A stretch of 13,198 nucleotides of DNA, taken from assembly GCA_002304785.1 (NCBI GenBank), contig DBMG01000012.1, positions 18,469 to 31,666 of the forward strand. The letters are read 5' to 3'. Both the position numbers and the translations under genes were made by a program. The notes beneath the pieces are model-generated. The model ran no database searches and had not been told where the DNA came from. It saw only the letters and a list, made by a program, of their open reading frames with translations. Below are positions 1 through 6,341 of this stretch, piece after piece (positions within the stretch are counted from its first letter, which is position 1; every line of letters begins with the position of its first letter). The stretch is from Candidatus Accumulibacter sp. UBA704. Lineage in GTDB: Bacteria > Pseudomonadota > Gammaproteobacteria > Burkholderiales > Rhodocyclaceae.

Positions 1-453
1 CACACCAATTCAGCCATCGGCGCCATCCCGCGCCTGCTCGACATCGGCGTGCTGCCGGACATCATGGCCGGAAACGTCATTGGTGTCGTCGCCCAGCGAC
101 TGGTTCGCCGGCTCTGTTCGCACTGCAAGACACCCTACCAGGCAGAGGATCACGAGACCCGCTTGCTGGGCACACCGGCCGAAACCCCGCGCCCGATCAT
201 CTTCCGCCCCTGCGGTTGCGAACGCTGCGATTTCCAGGGCTACCGCGGGCGGCTGGCGATCATGGAAATCCTGCGCATGAATGCCGACCTCGACGAACTT
301 GTGGCCAAGCGCGCCACGGCCCGAGAAATCCGGCAGCTGGCTGCCCGGATCGGATTCGTACCGCTGGCGGACGATGGGTTGCGACGCGTTCTAGACGGTT
401 CAACTTCGCTCGAGGAACTTGCCCGGGTGGTCGACCTGACCGACAGGATGTAA
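1..453 (+). CDS. GspE/PilB/MshE-type assembly ATPase, C-terminal part (5' end outside window)
   Basis: Cytoplasmic hexameric ATPase that powers pseudopilus or pilus assembly from the inner-membrane platform. Only the last 150 residues are present and the reading frame is open from base 1. The fragment begins with HTNSA, the conserved histidine-containing stretch of the family's nucleotide-binding domain. It continues through the VVAQRLVRRLC segment and the zinc-binding tetracysteine region, with CSHC at residues 39-42 and GCERC at 72-76 followed by GYRGRLAIMEIL. This tetracysteine insert is typical of GspE, PilB and MshE and is absent from the retraction ATPase PilT. An extra Cys lies at 71. 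The stop is five bases before the start of the platform gene, so the two are one operon. GspE and MshE cannot be told apart from this fragment, but assembly-ATPase identity is secure. Confidence 0.93.
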   Translation, partial: HTNSAIGAIPRLLDIGVLPDIMAGNVIGVVAQRLVRRLCSHCKTPYQAEDHETRLLGTPAETPRPIIFRPCGCERCDFQGYRGRLAIMEILRMNADLDELVAKRATAREIRQLAARIGFVPLADDGLRRVLDGSTSLEELARVVDLTDRM

Positions 454-458
454 GCACC

Positions 459-1661
459 ATGCCGCTTTTCAACTACCGGGCGGTCGATCCGGACGGACAT
501 TCGGTTACCGGCCGTGTCGACGCCATGAATATCGTCGACCTTGAAATGCGCCTGAGGCGCATGGACCTCGACCTCATCAACGGCGACCCGGTGAACAACA
601 GAAACCTGTTCGGATCAAGAAGCGTCCCGCGTCGCGAGCTGATCCATTTCTGTTTTCACCTAGAACACCTGGTACGGGTGAAGGTACCGATTCTCGACGG
701 ACTTGCGGATTTGCGCGACAGCCTGGAGAACCCCCGCTTCCGCGAGGTCGTCGCCAGCCTGGTGGACGGCATTGAAGGCGGCCAGACCCTGTCGCAGGCC
801 ATGGACGCCCACCCGAGGATCTTCGACAAGGTATTCGTCAGCCTGATCCGCGCCGGCGAAGCCACGGGCAAGCTTCCCGAAGTGCTGCGCAGTCTGACCG
901 ATACGCTCAAATGGGAGGACGAACTCGCCTCGCAGACCAAGAAACTCGCCATGTACCCGGCCTTCGTCGGTACCATCGTGATCGCGGCCACGTTTTTCCT
1001 GATGGTTTACATGGTGCCGCAGCTCAAGCAGTTCGTTAAGAACATGGGCGAAGCTCTGCCGATGCAGACGCAGATCCTGTTTTTCGTTTCCGACCTGCTG
1101 GTTGCCTACTGGTATGTCGCGTTGCTGCTGCCCGTGCTGCTGGGCGTCGGCATCAAGATACTGCTAAATGCCAATCCGCTGGCACGGGTCCGCTTCGACG
1201 GATTGAAGCTCAGGTTTCCATTCGTCGGCGAGATCCTGCGCAAGATCATTCTTTCGCGTTTTTCCAACACCTTCGCCCTTCTCTATTCTTCGGGCATTCC
1301 GATACTCGAGTCGATCCGCACCACTCAGGATGTCGTCGGCAACCTCGTCGTCCGCCGCGGACTGGAACGCGTCGAGCAATTGATCGGCGAGGGGCAGAAC
1401 GTAACCGCGGCGTTTCATCAGACCGGTTTTTTCCCGCCGCTGGTGATCCGTATGCTGCGGGTGGGAGAGAGTACCGGGGCGCTAGGAGAGGCGCTGGTCA
1501 ACATCAGCTATTTCTACAACCGTGACGTCAAGGAATCGGTCGAAAAAGTGCAACAACTGATCGAACCGATGCTGACCATGGTTCTCGGCTGCCTGCTCGG
1601 CTGGATCATGCTGTCCGTGCTCGGTCCGGTTTATGATGTCATCAGCCGGATCAAGACATAA
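459..1661 (+). CDS. GspF/PilC/MshG-type inner-membrane platform protein
   Basis: Polytopic inner-membrane protein that contacts the assembly ATPase and is thought to lift pilin subunits into the growing fibre. The protein is 400 residues, the usual family length. It starts with MPLFNYRAVDPDG, the standard N-terminus of the family, which decides the ATG at 459 over the longer open frame upstream. AGGA lies ten bases before it. Two T2SSF domains span roughly residues 62-185 and 265-390. The duplicated signature appears as LIRAGEATGKLPEVL (129-143) and MLRVGESTGALGEAL (332-346). Membrane segments are near 168-188, 213-236 and 370-390. It lies five bases after the ATPase and 14 bases before the next gene. 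The assignment is firm at family level; the neighbouring small proteins favour an MSHA-like or non-canonical T2SS rather than a standard gsp operon. Confidence 0.95.
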   Translation: MPLFNYRAVDPDGHSVTGRVDAMNIVDLEMRLRRMDLDLINGDPVNNRNLFGSRSVPRRELIHFCFHLEHLVRVKVPILDGLADLRDSLENPRFREVVASLVDGIEGGQTLSQAMDAHPRIFDKVFVSLIRAGEATGKLPEVLRSLTDTLKWEDELASQTKKLAMYPAFVGTIVIAATFFLMVYMVPQLKQFVKNMGEALPMQTQILFFVSDLLVAYWYVALLLPVLLGVGIKILLNANPLARVRFDGLKLRFPFVGEILRKIILSRFSNTFALLYSSGIPILESIRTTQDVVGNLVVRRGLERVEQLIGEGQNVTAAFHQTGFFPPLVIRMLRVGESTGALGEALVNISYFYNRDVKESVEKVQQLIEPMLTMVLGCLLGWIMLSVLGPVYDVISRIKT

Positions 1662-1675
1662 CTCGACTCAAGCCC

Positions 1676-3217
1676 ATGAAATCCCAGCGCCTCCTCTACC
1701 TCAGCTCGCACCAGATGGCCGCCTACCACTGGCAGTCCGGCACGCTGACGTGTGAGCAAGCTTTTTCGATCACGGAAACCGGGCTCCAACAGTTTTCGAA
1801 CTATCTCGCGCACCATCCGCAAAGCACTTTTTCGCTGCTGGCCAACGTTGCGGAAGAAGGCTTCCACATCGAAACCATCCCTTACCTGCGCGGAGCCGAC
1901 CGGAAAGCCCTTCTCGAGCGCAAGATCGGGCAGGCCTTCTTCAACACGCCGCTCTGCACGGCGATGTCGCTGGGTCACGAGAAAAGCCGGCGCAAGGACG
2001 AGCGCGTCCTCCTGACGGCGCTGACCAATCCGGCGTTTCTCCAGCCATGGCTCGACATCATCAGATCATCGGAAGCACCGCTCGCGGGAATATTCTCGCT
2101 GCCGCTGCTCGCCCCGATGCTGCTCAGGAAACTTCGCCTCCCTCCTGAGCCGAGTTTGCTGCTCACCGTTCAGGACCAAAGCATCCGGCAAAGCTATTTC
2201 GAGAAAGGCGAATTGCACTTCAGCCGCCTGACCCCTCTCCAGCACAGCAGCATCGGCGGCATTGCCCAGACCTTCGCCACCGAATCGCTCAAGCTCCAGC
2301 AATACCTTGCCAGCCAGCGGCTGATCGGACGCAGCCAGGCCATCACCGCCCACATCCTCGCCCATCCCGGCGCCTTCAAGGCGATCCAGAACAGCTGCGT
2401 CGACACGCCGACCGTCCGCTTCAACATCCTCGACATCACCGAATGCGCAGGCCGTACGGGATTGAAGACTGTGCCAGCGGATACGCACAGCGAACTTCTG
2501 TTCCTGCATTTGCTGGTAGCCAATCCACCGCCGATCCAGTTCGCCAACGACGAGTTGCGCCACAACTACCAGATCGGCCAGATCCGCGCGCTCCTCCAGG
2601 GCGCGGGCGCCATGACCCTGATCGGCTGCCTGCTGCTTTCCGGAAAATTCTGGTTCGACGCCCACGAGGTCATGCAGGAGGCAGAAGCGCTGCGTAGCGA
2701 AACCGCGCTCTCCCGGCAACGCTACGGCGATATCGTCAAGACCTTCCCGAGCGTCCCCACGGACAACGATACGCTCAAGAGCGTTATCGACCGTTACCGA
2801 GTCCAGGAAAGACGAAGCACCGTGCCGACCGCGATGTATCACGAGATCAGCCGAGCCCTGCAAGCAGAACCGGCCATCGAACTGGACAGCCTCGACTGGA
2901 AGATCGGCGGTGCCGACCCCGCCTCCACCGGTTCGATCCGGCAGAACGCCGACATCAGGGCCGTTCCCGAGGACAGCGAGAGCACCGTCGTACGCGGCAC
3001 GATACGTCTGGGATCCAGCCCCAATACCCGCCAGATGCTCTCGACGTTCAACCGTTTCGTCGACACGCTCCGGTCCAACCCGAAGCTGCAGGTGGAAGTA
3101 CTGCAGCAGCCTTTCGATATCGAATCGGGCAAGTCCCTGCGCGGCGGAGACACGTCACAGGAAGACGGCAAGCCGCGCAACTTCAGTCTGCAACTCATCC
3201 GGAAGATCGGATCATGA
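1676..3217 (+). CDS. GspL / PilM-PilN-like bitopic assembly protein
   Basis: Probable inner-membrane link between the assembly ATPase and the periplasmic alignment subcomplex. It is 513 residues with one clear membrane helix at about 306-324 (MTLIGCLLLSGKFWF lies inside it). About 300 residues come before the helix and about 185 after it. The layout matches GspL (actin-like cytoplasmic domain, helix, periplasmic ferredoxin-like domain) and a PilM+PilN combination. I recognise no strict actin ATP-binding motif, so the fold assignment rests on position and topology. The segment after the helix (about 330-380) looks helical and charged, then a low-complexity stretch (410-440) precedes a final domain. 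No Shine-Dalgarno sequence is evident before the ATG, but the start places the first predicted strand (LLYLSS) at the N-terminus. The stop overlaps the next start in ATGA. Confidence 0.7.
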   Translation: MKSQRLLYLSSHQMAAYHWQSGTLTCEQAFSITETGLQQFSNYLAHHPQSTFSLLANVAEEGFHIETIPYLRGADRKALLERKIGQAFFNTPLCTAMSLGHEKSRRKDERVLLTALTNPAFLQPWLDIIRSSEAPLAGIFSLPLLAPMLLRKLRLPPEPSLLLTVQDQSIRQSYFEKGELHFSRLTPLQHSSIGGIAQTFATESLKLQQYLASQRLIGRSQAITAHILAHPGAFKAIQNSCVDTPTVRFNILDITECAGRTGLKTVPADTHSELLFLHLLVANPPPIQFANDELRHNYQIGQIRALLQGAGAMTLIGCLLLSGKFWFDAHEVMQEAEALRSETALSRQRYGDIVKTFPSVPTDNDTLKSVIDRYRVQERRSTVPTAMYHEISRALQAEPAIELDSLDWKIGGADPASTGSIRQNADIRAVPEDSESTVVRGTIRLGSSPNTRQMLSTFNRFVDTLRSNPKLQVEVLQQPFDIESGKSLRGGDTSQEDGKPRNFSLQLIRKIGS

Positions 3218-3828
3218 AGCTCGAATCCAAGGACTTTCCGAAATTGCAGATCAGCCTGCTGGCCATGCTGGTGATGGTGGCGATTGGCGCGGGAGCCGTC
3301 CTCTTTTCGCGCGACAGTGTCAGGCAAGCCAATTCCGCTTTCGCCGCCGCGCAGAGCGACCGCAATGACATCGACGGAAAGTTGAAGCGCGTTCGCAGCG
3401 AAGAACATGAAATTCGCGAGAAAGCGGCACTGTTCAACGCACTGAAGGCACGCGGGGTGATCGGCGAGGAGCAACGGCTGGAATGGGTCGAGTTGCTCAA
3501 GGGGATTCGCGAAAGACATCGCCTGATCGAGCTGCGCTACGAAATCGCCCCGCAACAGCCTCTGGAAAAAACGCCGACCGGCAGTCTCACCCTGTACGCC
3601 AGCACCATGAAGCTGCAACTGAGCCTGTTGCACGAGGAAGACCTGATCCGCCTGCTCGACGACCTGCGCCGCCAGGCCCACGCCTTGGTCCAGACCAGAC
3701 GCTGCGACGTCTCGCGAATCCCCCACCGCGGCGCGGAAAACACCCTTCAGGGCTTCCTGCAGGCCGAATGCCTGATCGATTGGGTCACTCTGCACGAACC
3801 TGACAAGGGCAAAGGGGGCGGAAAATGA
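3214..3828 (+). CDS. PilO/GspM/MshJ-like periplasmic alignment protein
   Basis: Predicted bitopic inner-membrane protein of 204 residues, the size of PilO, GspM and MshJ. A short cytoplasmic N-terminus is followed by one membrane helix at about 12-32. A charged, probably coiled-coil stretch follows at 34-77, then a compact periplasmic domain. Two cysteines (164 and 186) lie in that domain and could pair. In T2SS and type IV pili such proteins pair with GspL/PilN to couple cytoplasmic and outer-membrane parts; the same role is inferred here from order and topology, not from a diagnostic motif. The ATG overlaps the previous stop (ATGA) and is preceded by GGAAG eight bases upstream, so translation is probably coupled. 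Its own stop again overlaps the following start. The alternative is a lineage-specific protein without a named family. Confidence 0.68.
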   Translation: MKLESKDFPKLQISLLAMLVMVAIGAGAVLFSRDSVRQANSAFAAAQSDRNDIDGKLKRVRSEEHEIREKAALFNALKARGVIGEEQRLEWVELLKGIRERHRLIELRYEIAPQQPLEKTPTGSLTLYASTMKLQLSLLHEEDLIRLLDDLRRQAHALVQTRRCDVSRIPHRGAENTLQGFLQAECLIDWVTLHEPDKGKGGGK

Positions 3829-4286
3829 GGGCGACGACGCACGGATCCGCCATTCCTGCGAGTCTTGGGCGGTCGCTTCCCGCATTCCTCCTGATCCTGG
3901 CATGCATTCCTTTTCCGACCGGCAGCGAGGAACTCGGCCGCCTGTTTTTTACCCCGGAGCGCCGGCAAATGCTGGACCGGCAACGGCAGTTCAACATCCA
4001 GGAACGCAGGGAAATCCCCGAGGACCCGACACTCACGATCAACGGCGTGGTCACGCGCAGCAGCGGCAAACGCACGGTGTGGATCAACGGAGCCGCCCAG
4101 GATGACACGGATGTTTCCAGTGGCGTGATCGCCAGCCCGAGGGGGAAAAATCCGGCCCGCGTCGTCGTCCAAGGCAGTGAAGCCCCCCCGGCAGAAATCG
4201 GAGTGGGAGGGACGGTGAACCGCAACACGGGTGAAACGGCGGACCTGTTGGGCGGCGGACGCGTCATCATCAAGAGCCGGCCGTAA
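3825..4286 (+). CDS. Small exported PilP/GspC/MshK-like protein
   Basis: A 153-residue protein with an N-terminal hydrophobic segment (about 18-34) and an otherwise hydrophilic, periplasmic-looking body. The region LTINGVVTRSSGKRTVWING (70-89) has the strand-turn-strand character of the small beta domains in GspC, PilP and MshK, which dock to the secretin. A second glycine-rich stretch ends in GGGRVIIK near the C-terminus. The hydrophobic segment contains ILAC (24-27), a poor but possible lipobox; PilP proteins are lipoproteins, so a lipid-anchored form is conceivable, otherwise it is signal-anchored. AAGGGGG is a good ribosome binding site seven bases before the ATG, which also overlaps the previous stop. 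Function is inferred mainly from operon position after the PilO-like gene, and sequence conservation to a named family is too weak to be sure. Confidence 0.6.
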   Translation: MRATTHGSAIPASLGRSLPAFLLILACIPFPTGSEELGRLFFTPERRQMLDRQRQFNIQERREIPEDPTLTINGVVTRSSGKRTVWINGAAQDDTDVSSGVIASPRGKNPARVVVQGSEAPPAEIGVGGTVNRNTGETADLLGGGRVIIKSRP

Positions 4287-4291
4287 TTCCG

Positions 4292-5545
4292 ATGCGTCGG
4301 CCTAAAGAAGCGGTGCAGTTAACACGCGGAGCTCGGCAAGATGGGGCGGCGCTGCTGCTCATGTTGTTCGTGGTGACCATGGTGTTGAGTTCGATCCTGC
4401 TTTCCGGCCTCTCGAAAACCGACCTGGAAACACAGCGACAGAAGAAAACGCTGGCGACACTGGCACAGGCCAAGCAGGCGCTGATTGCCTGGTCGGTCCT
4501 GCAGGGGGACAACGGATCGGGAACCTATCCTCGACCAGGCTCCTTGCCGTGCCCCGACCGATACAACCTGGGCACACTCAACTCGGGGAACGCAAGCGTC
4601 AGTTGTTCCACTGCCGGCGGCACGTCCATCGGCCGACTGCCGTGGAAATCCTTGGGAATTGAGGATCTGCACGATGCCGACGGCGATCTCCTGTGGTATG
4701 CGGTCAGCGACAATTTCCGCAAGGCCACCGCCGGCTCTTTCCCGGCGATAAACAGCGACACCAAGGGCACGCTACTCCTGTACGCGGCTGACGGCAGCAC
4801 CCTGCTGACCGGCAGCGGCGATGAACTGGCCGCCATTGTCATTGCGCCCGGGAGGCCACTGACCGGACAGGATCCTAGCGGAGCGCCGGACGCAGTGACC
4901 AGCTATCTGGACAGCGGCAATGGGAGGAACAACGCATCAGCCGGCGGCCCGTTCATCGCCGGTCCGGCCAGGAATGCGCAAGGCGACACGGTGGTCAACG
5001 ATGTGGTCATCGGCATCAGCGCGCGGGAACTCATGGCAGCCGTCGAGAAACGCGCGCTGCGGGAAGCGGAAAAAGCCCTGTCGACCTTCGCCACAGCCAA
5101 CGGAGGCAAATACCCCAACCCAGCCAGCGCCAGCGGTGCCAATTGCGCCGCGGCGATCCCCAACGTAAGTTCCCCTACCGTATGCGCCAGCGACAGCACC
5201 ACCTGCATTGGCCGCTTGCCTGAAGACTCGGTTTCTACCTTTGTCGCAAGCTGGTTCCAGCAGAACGGCTGGGGCCGCGTGATGACCTATGCCGTGAACA
5301 AGAACGACGCCATGGACGGCAGCGGCTCAGGCTGCTCGACCACCCTGAACGTAAGTGGGCAGAATAAGCACTATGTCATCATCGCACCAGGAACGCCGCA
5401 TGGTGCTCAGACACGCCCGTCGACGACGCTGTCCAGCTATCTCGAAGACCCTGGCAACGTGGATGCCTGGAATCCGGACCTCAATTTCGTCACGCCCGGC
5501 ACTGCCAACACGAACAGCAACGACCAGTTGCGGAGCTATCCATGA
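4292..5545 (+). CDS. Prepilin-like minor subunit without Glu5 (GspK/PilX-type), duplicated soluble domain
   Basis: A 417-residue protein with a type IV prepilin-like N-terminus. RQDG (15-18) precedes the hydrophobic stretch AALLLMLFVVTMVLSSILL (19-37), so prepilin peptidase could cut after Gly18. Position +5 is Leu instead of Glu, as in GspK and some PilX-type minor pilins, which suits a tip-initiating subunit. The soluble part appears to hold two copies of one domain, about 56-254 and 255-417. Each starts with an alanine-rich helix (AKQALIAW and AEKALSTFATANG), then a Pro/Cys loop (YPRPGSLPC and YPNPASASGANC). After that come IGRLP, then WYAV or TYAV, an IAPG turn, and a YLD or YLE segment. 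Cysteines are frequent (87, 105, 285, 298, 305, 348), suggesting disulfides. No strong ribosome binding site precedes the ATG; the gene starts five bases after the previous stop and overlaps the next in ATGA. Confidence 0.72.
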   Translation: MRRPKEAVQLTRGARQDGAALLLMLFVVTMVLSSILLSGLSKTDLETQRQKKTLATLAQAKQALIAWSVLQGDNGSGTYPRPGSLPCPDRYNLGTLNSGNASVSCSTAGGTSIGRLPWKSLGIEDLHDADGDLLWYAVSDNFRKATAGSFPAINSDTKGTLLLYAADGSTLLTGSGDELAAIVIAPGRPLTGQDPSGAPDAVTSYLDSGNGRNNASAGGPFIAGPARNAQGDTVVNDVVIGISARELMAAVEKRALREAEKALSTFATANGGKYPNPASASGANCAAAIPNVSSPTVCASDSTTCIGRLPEDSVSTFVASWFQQNGWGRVMTYAVNKNDAMDGSGSGCSTTLNVSGQNKHYVIIAPGTPHGAQTRPSTTLSSYLEDPGNVDAWNPDLNFVTPGTANTNSNDQLRSYP

Positions 5546-6270
5546 GAGTTTCAAAAACAATCCGCGCCGCTGGTGGCTTCACGCTCACCGAACTAGCCAT
5601 CGTTCTGGTCATCGTCGCCCTGCTGATCGGCGGCATGCTGATCCCGCTGTCCGCCCAACGCGACGTCCAGGCCGCCAACGACACGCAACGTCAATTGGCG
5701 GAGATCCGGGATGCCCTGCTCGGCTTCGCCGCCGCCAACGGTCGCCTGCCCTGCCCGGCGTCTCCCAACGTCACCGGCGTCGAGAATCCTGCCGGCGGTG
5801 GAGCCTGCGCCAATTCGTGGAACGGCTTTCTGCCCGGCATCACGCTCGGCATCGGCCCGACCGACGCCCAAGGCTACGTGCTGGACGCCTGGGGCAATCG
5901 GATTCGCTATGCTGTCACCACTGCGACGACCACAACCCCCAACTTGTTCACAACCAACAACGGCCTCAAGAACAACTGGTCTAGCGCACCCTCGCCCGAC
6001 TTGGCAGTATGCAATAGCGCCACGGGGATTTCTCCAACCAATTGTGGTTCCAGTGTCGCCTTGACCACAACCGCCGTCGCCATGTTGATCTCGCACGGCA
6101 AGAACGGCGGTGCCACACCAACGTCCGCCGACGAACTGGCAAACTGGCCAAGTTCAAACGACCCGGTGTTCGTAAACGCCGCCCAGTCGCCCGCTTTCGA
6201 CGACATCGTCCTATGGCTGTCAGCAAATATTCTCTACAACCGTCTCATCGCCGCAGGCAAGCTGCCGTGA
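5542..6270 (+). CDS. Type IV prepilin-like protein with canonical cleavage site
   Basis: A 242-residue prepilin-like protein. The prepilin peptidase site is classical: GG at 11-12, cleavage before Phe13, then FTLTE with Glu at mature position +5 and a long hydrophobic helix to about residue 36. The soluble domain (about 52-242) resembles each of the two domains of the upstream gene. It shows IRDALLGFAAANG, then RLPCPAS, GFLPGITLGI, WGNRIRYAV, AMLISHG and finally FDDIVLWLS. Cysteines at 71, 89, 157 and 168 could form disulfides. GGAG six bases before the ATG is a good ribosome binding site and the start overlaps the previous stop, so expression is coupled. It closes the machine operon. Whether it is a major pilin, a GspG-like pseudopilin or another minor subunit is unclear; it is larger than typical GspG. 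Confidence 0.82.
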   Translation: MRVSKTIRAAGGFTLTELAIVLVIVALLIGGMLIPLSAQRDVQAANDTQRQLAEIRDALLGFAAANGRLPCPASPNVTGVENPAGGGACANSWNGFLPGITLGIGPTDAQGYVLDAWGNRIRYAVTTATTTTPNLFTTNNGLKNNWSSAPSPDLAVCNSATGISPTNCGSSVALTTTAVAMLISHGKNGGATPTSADELANWPSSNDPVFVNAAQSPAFDDIVLWLSANILYNRLIAAGKLP

Positions 6271-6282
6271 TAGCCGTTACGG
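6265..6282. promoter_or_regulatory. CRP-like imperfect palindrome upstream of the adenylate cyclase gene
   Basis: CCGTGA, six bases, TTACGG. The arms match at five of six positions, and the core GTGA-N6-TTAC matches seven of ten positions of the CRP consensus TGTGA-N6-TCACA. It overlaps the stop codon of the prepilin gene, so its sequence is partly constrained by coding, and chance is a real alternative. Confidence 0.2.
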
Positions 6283-6295
6283 ATACTCAATCCGG

Positions 6296-6324
6296 TTGAC
6301 CCTGCCTGCCGTTTGGGTTCAAAT
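6296..6324 (+). promoter_or_regulatory. Candidate sigma-70-type promoter for the adenylate cyclase gene
   Basis: TTGACC at 6296-6301 is five of six for a -35 box. After exactly 17 bases comes TCAAAT at 6319-6324, four of six for a -10 box. Transcription would begin near 6331, leaving a leader of only about 11 bases to the TTG start or 23 to the ATG. Read-through from the upstream operon, 71 bases away, is equally possible. Confidence 0.3.
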
Positions 6325-6341
6325 CGAAGCCGTCCTCCAAA

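Noticed and set aside
2066..2863. Open frame of 265 codons on the - strand inside the GspL-like gene
   Set aside because: Shadow frame with no start signal and no motif.
2839..3903. Open frame of 354 codons on the - strand opposite the GspL-like, PilO-like and PilP-like genes
   Set aside because: It crosses three tightly overlapping + strand genes and shows no family feature; it is explained by codon bias.
6279..6296. Short hairpin CGGAT-ACTCA-ATCCG as terminator of the pilus-like operon
   Set aside because: Only five base pairs and no following T run; too weak to call.
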